Shown here piece by piece: positions 47,323-58,800 of a stretch of 64,000 nt of DNA; position 1 is the first letter of the stretch; the number at the start of each line of letters is the position of its first letter. The stretch covers positions 11,777,195-11,841,194 of the forward strand of contig NC_044922.1 in assembly GCF_003576645.1 (NCBI RefSeq), given 5' to 3'. The DNA is from Ipomoea triloba (taxonomy: Eukaryota; Streptophyta; Magnoliopsida; Solanales; Convolvulaceae). Under the pieces are notes generated by a model. It worked only from the letters and a program-made list of their open reading frames with translations, was not told the DNA's origin and did no database searches. Made by a program: the position numbers and the translations under genes.

Positions 47323-47950
47323 CAAAAGTTTATGTTAATGATGGCCAACCCCCATTCTTTAAAAAAAAAAAATACAATATTAAATTGGCCAACCCCCAAA
47401 TCATGTTAGTAAAAAAAAAGTTATTATCATATATTATCACGTCAAATGGTGAAAATCTTTTGTACATGTAGCATGATCCTAAAATGTAATGTGTACAAGT
47501 TTCTTTTTTTAAATATAATATGAAAATTAAAAATGCTCACTACTAAAAATAGAAAGAACAGATGTCATGTTTATTGAAAAAATCTTAAATTATTTTTATC
47601 CGAACACATCATATGCATCGACTATATTAGAGAAAAAATTTGATGAGGTATCACTCTTCACAGGAAGGAGGATGATGAGATATTGGGATAATAATAGATT
47701 TTGCCTAAAGCAAAGGTAACGTTCCAAACAAAATTCTAGAAAGCAGAGTGCATCCCACCTCTAAAGAAAGGAAAATGTCCTAGTTTGGAAGACAATAAAG
47801 GGCGGATCTCTCTAAACAAGTAACCTATTACATAGAATTCAAGACCTAATCATATCCTCCTAAGCCATACAAGGTTATTCTCCTATTCTAGTCAATTTGC
47901 AACCCCAAAACATTATCCTCTGTACCAAACCAGTACAATCCCTTGGGGTT
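45778..47950. other. AT-rich intergenic stretch before the trihelix gene
   Basis: No gene is visible. A (TA)n run lies at about 47286-47320, with many short AT-rich direct repeats (TGGTAATTATTATG types at 46430-47050). Promoter elements of the trihelix gene are not recognisable. Confidence 0.45.
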
Positions 47951-49969
47951 ATGAAGGGTTTATTAGACACTGTCAGGTCAGTAGAGGTAACAGAACTAAA
48001 TGTCATGGCATCAGGGTCAATTGAGATGAACAAAAACGTGTTATCTTCAACTAGCAGCATAGTTCTTGGAGAGCAATTACCTAATGATAAGAATAAAACA
48101 TCTCGACACCCTCGGTGGACCAGACCAGAAACATTGGTGCTCATAGAAGGGAAGAAGATTGCAGAAGATAGAAAGGGGTGTGGGACTAGTTCAGTTCTTG
48201 GTTGTGCACAAATTAAACCAAAGTGGGACTTGGTCTCATCCTATTCCAAGCAAAATGGTGTCAACAGAGGACCAGTTCAATGCAGAAAACGATGGAGCAA
48301 TCTTATTAGTGATTTCAAGAAAATAAGAACATGGGAGTTACAAGTGAAAGAAAAGAGGGATTCATACTGGATGATGATGAATGACTTAAGGAAGATGAGG
48401 AAGTTACCAGGTTTTTTTGATAGGGAAATATATGATGTTTTGAAAGGGAAGGCATTTATTGAAGCAAAACATCAACTTGCAGGCACAGATGTAAATACTG
48501 GTCATCATATGGAAACTGGAGAGGGAGGGGATGAGGTGCAAGATAATGGGAAGGCTCAACAAGTTCTTGGAAGTGGCCATCATAAAATAGCAGATAGTGG
48601 TATTCTTTCAGACTTTGAACCAACACCACAATGGAATGAGGATGATTCTACTGAAGAAGGGATCACACCAACAATCACCATCCCTTCACCAGTGTCAATC
48701 TCAGGTGTTTAAACATCATTTACAACTATGCTAGCTTAGTTGCTTACTTGCTTTCACAATTCAATGAAACACACAATCAACTTGGAGATGTTTGAATGGT
48801 AGAAATTTGAGAAACTAGGGAAAAAATAAAGTTATGGTAGGCACTCTCTTTCTAGTTTCTATTTCAGTATAGTTCAGATGTTTTCCCCTTGCCTAGTTAC
48901 AGATTCAAGACATAAATCTAGTGGCATGATATTGCGCCTACTTACTTGCTTCATTAGTTCATTACATGCTTCAAAATTATTCCAAAAATTGGAAACTGAC
49001 CTTTTCCAGTTTTTGAAGACTTGTAATTCTTTTGTTCTAAAATTATTTTATTTTACTTTATTTTTGGTAAGCAGAGAAGAATTGTCAGCCACTTCGCCAA
49101 GCATGCCCATATCCAGGTAAGATGAAAAACAAGAGCAATATTATTTTTTTATGCTTCTAATGGATGTCATATTAGAAATTAGAATGCAACATAAAATGAT
49201 CAACCCTATTTGATAGTTACAGTTTATTTGGATACTACAGAGTATCACTTATTTATGATCATGAATGAGTAATTTAGCTATACTCAATAGAATGCTGAAA
49301 AGCCATGTGCATCTAGGCAAGTGTAAATGCACACATCTAGAGATTGACTTCATTTGCAATTATTGCTGAAATAAAGTTAAATAGAAGACATAATTCACAA
49401 TAAGTTTGTATGACATATTGACATGACGTTCTGGTTTTAGTTAGATATTTGATTTGTTTTACACACACACACACACTAAGAGTTATCTCCACTTACCTCT
49501 AACAGAGATTCACCAACTCAAGTCTGTAAATATATTTTGTTTAGTGTATGGAAAGTTGTTTGCCATAGAATAATAGAAATAAAATTGCATCTATGATCAT
49601 TGTCAATTAAATTCACATTTAAACTGTTAAAGATTGTTATTAAGATAAGAAATAATGAGGTACTAATTTGTAATACCCTCAGGAACAGCAAAAGGAGAAC
49701 ATCCAAGTTCACATTTCTGGAAAGGACCACCACTTCAAGAGGGAGTGAAGCGAAGAAGATTGTTTTCTGATTGTTGTGAGAATAGTAATCTGGAGGACTG
49801 TTTGGCTAAAGTGATGGAGAGAAACGGTAATATGCTAAATGCAGAACTTGAAGCTCGGAACATGAATGTGCAATTGGACAGAGAGCAATGTAAAGAACAG
49901 AGTGAAAGCTTAGTTGCTGCTCTTAACAAGATTGGTGATGCACTAGTGAGAATTGCTGATAAACTATAA
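47951..49969 (+). CDS. Trihelix (GT-family) transcription factor (360 aa)
   Basis: Exons 47951-48704, 49075-49116 and 49683-49969 join in phase 1 each time. The trihelix Myb/SANT-like DNA-binding domain (about residues 57-150) runs from HPRWTRPETLVLIEGKKIAE through CRKRWSNLISDFKKIRTWE to RDSYWMMMNDLRKMRKLPGF. It has the Trp residues of the three helices and the fourth amphipathic helix. An acidic linker follows. The C-terminus (DCLAKVMERNGNMLNAELEA, then LVAALNKIGDALVRIADKL) is a predicted coiled coil for dimerisation. The layout resembles the ASR3-like subgroup, which acts as transcriptional repressors in the nucleus. ATG 47951 is the first good start; the frame is open upstream to 47897 without another ATG. 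An upstream exon cannot be excluded. Confidence 0.88.
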
Positions 49970-50350
49970 ATACAAAAAGCAGCAATCAAAGTCTGAGCCA
50001 TACACAACATTTTTTTTTGTTTACCCAAAAACAATATTTTTAAGAAGCTTTCTTAAGGTTTTTAGTCATACTTTCTGTTTCAACCCTGATTAGGAAGAAT
50101 TTTTGCAGCTTAGTTCTGTTTTCTTTTCCAAATTTTCTACCTCTAAGAGCATGTTATTTACATTAATATTTCATTTTGAGCATCTACTTTTCCTTTTAAT
50201 AAATAACAGCCACACTTATTTGTATTAGTTGATTGCATTCATTGTTTGGGATAAAATTAGCTATTAGTTATTAATGTTTAGTGTTTAAACGTGTACAATG
50301 ACATATAAGAATGTCAATATATATTTTATTATTGTTATATCAAGTCTTCT

Positions 50351-50419
<69 letters not shown>

Positions 50420-51161
50420 ATAACTTGATATTTTACTTGTTTAAAAAATAATTAAAAAAATAAATACTCCGCATTTAATTAACAATTCTTTCAAAAACAC
50501 GAATTAGAATAAGTCAATTACAATAAATACCTTTATATATTTTAAAACATACATAGCACTGTAAGGTCAACAAATAAATATTAACATAGAATATGAGTTT
50601 ATCAGAGTATAACATGAAAACCCCCGTACAATATAATACATGGATTGTGTGTGTGTAAGGGATAGGTTGTGAAAAAAGCTAATTTCCAAAAAGACTCTTT
50701 TGAAAAATCTCATCCAATATACCAATTAGCTCTTTGGAATAAAATAACTAAGTTAAGATGTTATTTACCAAACAGACATATTAGTTTTTTTTTTTTAATC
50801 GGGTCAAACAGCTAAAAGTCTATAAAAGTTGAAAGCCATTCAAAATGTGCTTTCCAATCAAACTCCACTATTTGCAGCAAAAAAAGAGGATGAAATGCAG
50901 ACTCAGCTCTAAAAACATAGGATATAGAAATTTTGATTATTTAGTCTCCATTAGCTTGATATTTGGGATGTTACAATATATTGTTCAGACCTAGCATACA
51001 TGTTTAATAAAAATCACTGTTGACTATATTATACAAAATATGATCATCTAACCTACAGTCCTGAAGTTGGATACATAGTCTGGAGCTTACAAAAGAATGT
51101 TAGAGAGTGCTTGTTCATTCCTAACCACCAAGAGATGTAATAAAAAAGAGCAAATTGTGAT
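49970..51161. other. 3' side of the trihelix gene and intergenic stretch
   Basis: It contains a (TA)n run (50358-50413) and otherwise AT-rich sequence. No gene or recognisable element is seen. Confidence 0.45.
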
Positions 51162-51490
51162 CTAACATTCTAACGTGTCTTTCATCCTAAAGCAGGGACA
51201 GCCCTCAACAACCTTTGCAAAGTAAAATTGCGTGGTTATTAAACCTCTCTTCCTTATCCTCCACCCAACTCTTGCCAATGCTCGCTCCACATCAGCCTCA
51301 ACATGGAGATATGCCCCTGGAGCCTTCGAAGGTCCAGGGAACAACTCTCCAATTCTCTTCAAGAGATCATAGTAAAGTGTTTTTGGAGCAAAGCTCAGTA
51401 TTAAGCGATTATCAGCTAATGAAGCAAGATGAGCAATCGTTACTTGTGAGCAACATACTTTCCCAATGGCGAATGTTGGTTCCAAGGTAG
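51162..51490 (-). pseudogene. CHLM: Fragment of Mg-protoporphyrin IX methyltransferase
   Basis: The minus-strand frame contains TIAHLASLADNRLILSFAPK, then LLKRIGELFPGPSKAPGAYL and ADVERALARVGWRIRKRGLI, TTQFYFAKVVEG. This is the C-terminal part of CHLM, the chloroplast enzyme that methylates Mg-protoporphyrin IX in chlorophyll synthesis. About 80-90 residues are present. The SAM-binding core upstream is missing and the last residues depart from the family. Sequence further upstream is not recognisable as CHLM. It is a gene fragment, either left by a transposon or the end of an old copy. Confidence 0.75.
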
Positions 51491-51639
51491 AGTTGTTCCC
51501 CCTTCTGATTTCCAGAACTTCGAACGCACGTGAGGAATTTCAGGGTTTATCTTTACGACATTTTGGGGATTTTGACTAAACAATACGTTGGGTTGAAAGG
51601 AAAAGGGGGAAATATAATGAAATTACAATCTTAGCCTTA

Positions 51640-51800
51640 CTCTCGCCGGACGTATGCCGGCTATCTCACCGGAGGACTGAAATGGTTAAAAAATGGATAG
51701 TCGAAGGACGCTATTAGCCAAGTTAAAATGAGAAGGACCAATTTGGTCAAATCGACATAGTCGAGGGACCATTTTGGTAATTTCCTCCGTCGCTAGATTT
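51640..51800. repeat. MULE-terminus-like repeat
   Basis: Motifs of the type GGACCAATTTGGTCAAAT, ATAGTCGAGGGACCATTTTGG and GCCGGCTATCTCACCGGAGG are common in plant MULE terminal repeats. No partner end was matched with certainty. Confidence 0.35.
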
Positions 51801-51839
51801 TATTAAAAAAAAATTCTCGCTCCATATGTTTAAAGCAAA

Positions 51840-52395
51840 ATAAAAGCGGGCATAATATTTTAGCGACGGATTTTAGATCCGTCGCTAAATTTAGCAACGG
51901 AACCTAATATCCGTCGCTATATAATATACAAAGTATATATTGCGCATTTTTTAAGTAGCGACGGATCTAAATCCGTCGCTAACTAGCAACGGATACCATT
52001 TTCCGTTGCTATATAGTGACGGAAACTAATATCCGTCGCTATATTGTAAAAAAAATAAATCTCCGTTATAAAACATAGCGATGGATACTTTTTTCCGTCG
52101 CTAATCCGTAGCAATTAAAATTATTTAATCAACCCGCGAAAAATTCGTCGCTAATCCGTCGCTAATTTGTCTCAATTTTTTGCGCGGTAGTTTACCGCTA
52201 AAATTAGCTACGTACTTAACGACAAAAAATTATGTTGCAAAATTCCGTCGCAAATCCGTCGTTAATCTGTCGCTAAATGTCAATTTTTTGTAAAAAAGTA
52301 AATCTGTCACTAAATTGTCGCTATTTCGTCGTTAAAATAGCTACGGAATGAATCTGTCGCTAAATCCGTCGTTATTTCTGCGTTTTTTTGTAGTT
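51840..52395 (-). mobile_element. CACTA-like terminus with GCGACGGAT subterminal repeats
   Basis: Many units TAGCGACGGAT/ATCCGTCGCTA in both orientations fill 51855-52100, then variants to 52370. The right end GCGTTTTTTTGTAG resembles an inverted CACTACAAAAAAACGC terminus with its last bases altered. It is of the same general type as 29581-29800 but with different unit sequence. No transposase lies nearby. Confidence 0.55.
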
Positions 52396-52855
52396 TTGTA
52401 TTTAAACGATCCCAATTATGTATATTAATTGCGTTTTATGAGTCATAATCTGTAGCATTAACTAGAGGATTTAATGTGTAACGGCCTAGAAGCCTAGTAT
52501 AAGTAGTTATACGAACCATTTGAGGAGGCAGATTCAGAAACACGACTAATACTAAAAGATTAGATAGTTTTTAGAGATTGAGCTTCCTATTTTCTTATTA
52601 TTTTCCGGTTGTGTTGGCCCGCCGACCGATCACCCTACGATCGGAAAACCATCATCGTGGATTGCAATTAACATGACCCCTATAGTCAGTGGACCAAAAT
52701 GGCAATTTACTCTTATTTGTACTATAAAGTAGTTGTTTGCAGTATATAATACTCTAAACTATATTGCACGGACTTGTTCTCATTGAAATCAGGAATATTT
52801 AATCTTAATTTAAGACATGGAGGAAGGATAATTCAAACTTTACCAGCTAAATACA

Positions 52856-54138
52856 TTGGTGGGACGACTGTTAGTTTATTTTAAACTATGGTATAAGAGA
52901 GTCGGGGTTGATTTTTTAAAAGAGAAGTTAAGTGATATTGGGTATACCATAGATGAGCCTTTGAGGTACTTCACTGTCACTAAAAATGGGTTACAAGAAT
53001 TGATGCAAGACTTTGAAGTTTGGGATTTACTTAACCAATCTCTTATTCCAAAAGTCATAAAAATTTGGACTGTAAAAGGAGGGGTTGGTGATAATGGTAG
53101 TAATAGAGAAGGGTGTGATGGCAGTGGAGAAGAGTGTGAAGGTAGTTGGGAGGAATCTGATGGCAATGAAGATGAATTCATTTAAGATGACTTAGGTAAT
53201 GATGATGAAGATTTTGTTAACATAGATGTGAATGCAAAGTATGGAGGATTAGGTGATGTAGAGGTCCACCACAAAAAAACAAGCTAACAGTACTGCAATT
53301 GTATGTGATGAAATAAACTACTCTGATGAGGGAAACTTGGTAAGTAGTGATTGTGAGGTAGAAGGATGAAATGGCCAAAGTTTTTGAAAGGGGTAGAATG
53401 TAAATGTCCTAAATTTTCATTAGGATTGACCTTTAAAGATAAAGGAGAGTTTAGAGAAGCTGTTATAAATTATGCAATCAAAGAAGGGAATGAAATGAAA
53501 TATGAAAAAATAACAAAGTGAGATGTGTGGTGGAGTGCAAGCATGAAAATGTCAATGACAAGTTACTCTTAGAGTCTTAGGTATGTTACAGATGAAAAAT
53601 GTTGGAGGATAACTGTTTTAAAGGATAAGCATGATGGTTGTGTTAGGACAAAAAAGAATTCAACGGTGAATTCCACCATTGTTGCAAAAAGATGGAAACA
53701 AGAAATTAAAGGGCATTTGAATTGAAAAATAAATCGATTTTTTACAAAAAAGTGTGCACTAATGATCATTATACACAAAGTAATAAGCAAACATGAAGGG
53801 ATTTAACAAAGACTAAAGGTGATATTAATTGTGAGGTAGAAGACTATTTCAATAGGATTTGGAGTACTGCAAGAAAATACAAAGAACAAATCTCAATACT
53901 ACTTGTGTTGTGAAGTTGAGCGACATTGCCACCAGTTTATAATGCTAAACTTGAAAGACCTAGAAAATTGAGGAAGGAATCTAGAGGTGAGACAAGTAAA
54001 GCTGGTGAGATAAGTAAAGATGGTGTTCACTTGACAAGGAAGCACATTCGTTTACATTGCACAAAATGCAAACAATTGGGTCATAATAACATAAAGTGTC
54101 CACAATATTCAACTGTTAGACCTGCAAATCAGGTTTGA
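52856..54138 (+). pseudogene. MULE3 transposase remnants
   Basis: The N-terminal part (LSDIGYTIDEPLRYFTVTKN) is followed by an acidic stretch with stops. Then CPKFSLGLTFKDKGEFREAV matches the MuDR-type region of MULE2 (NPKFTLGLTFGSKKEFKDAV), and VTDEKCWRITVLKDKHDGCV follows. The DDE core and SWIM finger are absent. The end (LERPRKLRKESRGETSKAG, then LHCTKCKQLGHNNIKC) is the basic tail and CCHC zinc knuckle typical of MULE transposases. Many stops and frame changes make it non-functional. Confidence 0.75.
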
Positions 54139-54642
54139 TACTTTCTTCCTTGGCTTATTAATTAACCTTTTACTATGAAATCAGGTCATGAAAACTATGC
54201 TTATTAATTAACCATTTACTCTGAACAACACAAAAGAATTACTCAGCCTGAGGTGGAGGCATCAAGTACTAATTCAGAGCGAGGGCATTGATGGAGGTAA
54301 TTTTTTGTTGGCTTATTAATGCATTATTAATATAGTGAATGGACTGGTGAAGTAGTATTTTTTAATACAACTGACCCATTACATTGTAGTATCTAGTCAT
54401 CTATACTTTCTCAACCTGTTGAAGCACAAAGAGTCAATATCGCCTCCACTGAGATTCGATCTCATGACCTCTCATATGAGAGCCACTACATGTCATCTGA
54501 GCACAAGGTGCTTGGCTACTTTGGTTTAGTTAATTGCATACTGGAAATGCTGAAAATGTTATATTGGAAATGCATACTAGATGGGGTGGTGATAATCATA
54601 ACATACTGGAAATGGTAGTTCATTACAAAACAATCTTACAAA

Positions 54643-55195
54643 TTAAAGGACTATTGTGTTTTCATTACACATAACTGCTACTATTAGCCAACATAAGAAC
54701 TTTATTTTTCTAGGTGCATTGAGTGCTATAACTACAAACAACAAAATGCATATCAGAATCACTTCAGTCACTATCCTAGTACACTTCCACTGTCTACCAT
54801 TGTTTCTTTGCCCATAAACCTCAGCACAAGCTTGTAGCCTCATTTTTAGCCTTGCTATTTCTTATTCATTTCGATTAATCCTTCTTAGTAATCCAGGAAT
54901 AATTCTTCTTGACCTTACACACATCGGAGGATCATACCATCTAACAAAATCACAAAATTGAACAAAAAAATCAATTCGTCCAAAATGGTGTGAAAATAAA
55001 CCCTAACAAAAAATTAAGACTCACATTTTCGAATCAACACTCCCAATACCTTATATCTGGATTATCATTCGTCCAAGATGTTTGTAACTTCAATCGTTGG
55101 CCACATTGACATTTTGGAATGGTAACCAACTCACCATAGATGTATTCTTGATTCCTTGAAGATGAAGAGCTTTCATTGGTATACCTTGTAGACAT
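54643..55195 (-). pseudogene. GRF-type zinc-finger protein with C-terminal membrane segment, broken
   Basis: Start ATG 55195 (MSTRYTNESSSSSRNQEYIY). The GRF zinc finger begins PKCQCGQRLKLQTSWTNDNP and reaches RYWEC, where TGA follows. After a probable intron, WYDPPMCVRSRRIIPGLLRR continues, with a second stop in NE-stop-EIARLK. A hydrophobic segment (VILICILLFVVIALNA) closes it. Short GRF-finger proteins of this form (finger, coiled coil, single membrane helix) are common in plant genomes. The facing transposase remnant suggests this one travels with MULE3. Binding of single-stranded nucleic acid is known for GRF fingers elsewhere. Confidence 0.65.
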
Positions 55196-55610
55196 TTCAA
55201 TAATGGAGGAACCTTGGGCTAAACGAGAAGAGAAAAGAAACCCAGTGGAGAAGCGGCATAAACCTAAGTGAGAAGAGGAAGAATAGAAGTTATGGAGTTT
55301 TGTGGCCTCCATTGCATGTAATGTATACATATACTCGACCAAAATCAGGAAGAAGAAACTTAGCAAAGGAAATAACCCGTTTAGCCATTCACTAACCTGT
55401 ATCTAACTCTTCGTTAATAGAAGGACCAAATGACCAATGGTGGAACCATTCTAAAAGTCAAGAGTTTAATTCGTTCAAACTAAAAGACGATGACCAAATT
55501 TAGTAAATCACAATAATTAGAGGACTATTGCTGAAATTAAATTAAAACTAAATTAAAAAAAAATTTATTATAGTCGATGAATAAATTGCATATTAATTCC
55601 AAGAAAATTA

Positions 55611-55814
55611 ATATTTACTCGGATTGTTTAGCACGACCGTAACCTGGCATTGCTAAATCAAAATCGATTACAGATATAACGAAGAGGAGGAGAGTAGAGC
55701 CGCAGGGTCCTATAGGTGCTGCAAAGTGCAGATAGCAGCGGGGAACCACCGGAAATTGAAGTCACTGCTTGAGATTCAAGCAACTTCGTATATCTGTGTT
55801 CAATTCTTGTTTCA
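55611..55814 (+). promoter_or_regulatory. Promoter and 5' leader of SRP68
   Basis: Only about 200 bp separate the MULE3 relic from the SRP68 start codon. A purine-rich stretch (CGAAGAGGAGGAGAGTAGAG, 55680-55699) probably belongs to the leader. No convincing TATA box is seen, as is usual for housekeeping genes. Confidence 0.4.
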
Positions 55815-58800
55815 ATGGCGAATGAAAACGGTGTTTCTGCAATGGAAATTGAAGAGCAGAATCCAAATCACGCTGATCAGATCAACAAACCCAAGTTCTC
55901 TATCAATGGTTGTCTCTATTCTCCTCTTCCTCGTTGTATATAATATATGTTTGCGTGTTTGCACCGGATAGCTATTGTATAAAACTGTACCTGTTTGCAT
56001 AAGATGCCCATTTTACTATATTGCATGAGGGAGCTGACTGTTTAATGCTCATTTCCTTTTGATATGCCTCCTTGACCCTTTTGAATTGCTAATTTGGGGC
56101 ATCGATTCGGTGCTGTATAGTGTTGCAGTTGTTGAAATCCGCTCAAATGCAGCACGGGTTGCGTTTTGGTGACTACACTAGATACCGGTAAGATTGATTA
56201 ATAATTTATGTGTCATATGCAATAATCTGTGAGCTTTGCTCTAATGTGTTTATAAAATGGTGTGGTCACTGATTGATTGAGTATGCAGGAGGTATTGCAC
56301 TGCTCGATTGAGGCGATTGTACAAATCACTGAAGTTCACCCATGGACGTGGGAAATATACCAAACGTGCAATTACAGCAGCTGTAGTCACCGAAGTGAGG
56401 TGTGTATAATGCACTTTGATTCATTTTTTGCAGTAGCTCTTGGCTATACGGTGGGATTCTGTTCAAGTTTTAAGATGATGCCCTGGCTGTTTTATCATTA
56501 TCCACAATTGTTACATTCGTGGTGATCCAGCTATTTGGAGCTCCATTTGCAATTCAACTTTTCCAGTTGCTATTTTCTCCTTTGAAGTTGTGTGGCAAGG
56601 CTACATGTAACACTAATAAGGTTTTGTTGGAATTGATATGAAAGGTAGAACTGTAGAAATAGGGGTTGTCGGTGGTACTGAGGTTGCTGAGTGTTATTGT
56701 TGGATGTTTTTAACCAGCAGAATTCCTAACTCTTTTTATGAAGCTTAGAGTAAGTTCTTTGGGTCAAATGTAGGTTTCTTCACTTGGTTCTTTATACTGC
56801 TGAGAGAGCGTGGAGTCATGCAATGGAAAAGAAAACTTTGCCTGATGGTCCAAATGCACGACAACGGAGCTACCTCATTGGCAGGTTGAGAAAAGCAGTT
56901 AAATGGGCTATCCTCTTCCAGGAATTGTGTGCCATCAAGGGAGACTCAAAGACATCTTTGGAAGCAGAAGTGAGCCCCCTTTCCTTTCATCTATCCAGTT
57001 ATTGTACTGCTTTCAGAAGTTGGTTCATTCTAATTGATCTTAACCTACCATTTTTACACCCATAGATAATTGCGTTGTAGGATTTTAGCAACTTTTTCCT
57101 CTTAAAAGTAGGCATTAGAAGGTATTGAATGGTTAGGCTGCTTCATCTTTTATATCACAAAGTTTGTTATGTCGATTGCAACCTCTTATTTTTTTTAATA
57201 CACAGAATCTTGTAGTAAGCCCTTAATACACACACAAGGAATTCCTTGAAACTTTGAGAAATCTTAATTTTCTCACTCATACTATTCCCTCTCAGGGAAA
57301 TGTGCAGAATGACAAGGTAACTTAAAGAAATGGAACCCATTTTTGTTGGATTTGTATCAAGTTTCTTTACAATGCATCAGAGTTCAAATACTAAAAACTT
57401 TACATGGGTGTAGGATCTTTGCCCATTTATATTATTGTTATTTGTTGAGCCTTTGCCCACTGCAGTTCTTTAATGATTGCATTTGAACTGTTAGGTTCTA
57501 GCCTAACAATCTTAGATGTTGTCCCTAATTGTTAAATTTACAAAACTGGAGTCATAATAATTGAACCTTTCAGGAAGGATATAAGCAAAATAGCAAATAA
57601 TATGGGGATCTGGAAAATCTTCTAATTCAAAGTATTGCTGTAACCTTAGGCCATTTTCCTATTCAATATGCATTCTTATAAACACGCTATTTTTTCTGTG
57701 AAATTTGTTTAATGATAACTGTTTCCTGTTGGTGGGTTTCACTCACATCCACTTTTATATGCTATCATTAGGTCTGGATCTGATTTCATACTCATTGATT
57801 AAATGCTTCAATTTTACAAAAAGATTTTCTTATCAAGCACTATTATTTTCTAACTGCAGGCGTATGCAGCATATATGAAAGGGAATCTCTTGTTTGAACA
57901 AGATAAAAACTGGGACGTTGCACTTAAATGCTTTCGAAGTGCCAGGTAGAATCTAACTTTAACTTGTGTGTGTGTGCGCTAAATGAGATGGCATTATGTC
58001 ATTAAGTAAAATCTCAAGTTCAAGGACAACAACATGAACTACTTGCACCAAAAATAATTCTCTTTATTTTTTCCCTTATGCTTTGTCTCCTAGCTGACCT
58101 TAGAGTTTATTAGGGCTGTTTATGAGCAACTTGGGAAATATGGAGATTTAGAGAATCAAGTTTTATGCCGTGAATATGTGGAGCAACTAGAACCAAGTAT
58201 ACGCTATTGTTTACACAAGATTGGCGAGTCAAATCTGCAGACTTCTGAACTTGTACACATAGGTGAAATGGAAGGGCCTGCCCTCGACCTTTTCAAAGCA
58301 AAGTTAGAGGTTAGTCATTTATTTAAAGTATTAGCTACCGTGTGCTTGTTTGATTTAGTTATTGCTCCACTGTGATCTCCATCATAGTATGTGGTGGTTC
58401 TTGTGCAAGAATTGTATCCAGGGTAATTTTCATTTTCAATAATATGACTTGCATTTTCTTTGCTGGCAGGCTGCTATGGCTGAGGCTAGATCTCAGCAGG
58501 CTGCATCCATGACAGAATTCAATTGGCTTGGTCATAGGTTTCCAATTTCAAATGCAAAAACTAGAGTTTCTATATTAAAAGGTCAGCGGGCAATTTCTCT
58601 AAGGAGATACCATCTGGCTCCTTAGCACCTTGAGTTGTTGAGTTTCTTCAGATATACAAATTATGTTATTTTTCTTGATCTGATTTATGTGATACAGATT
58701 GTACTTGAGGACACATCTGGTTTTCTAGCAGAATGAGTTGTTAAGTCTTCAGATGTTTGAATTGGGTCTCTTGTCTTGATCTACTTTATAGATCGTGCTT

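Larger units (their letters stand above)
52640..55610. mobile_element. MULE3: decayed Mutator-like element
   Basis: It contains transposase remnants (plus strand, 52856-54138) and, facing them, a GRF zinc-finger gene remnant. The flanking stretches 52677-52720 and 55420-55605 contain MULE-terminus-like phrases (TATAGTCAGTGGACCAAAATG; TATAGTCGATGAATAAATTGC), but a true TIR pair and TSD were not established. Limits are approximate. The catalytic core of the transposase is missing, so there is an internal deletion. 54140-54640 is noncoding. Confidence 0.5.
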
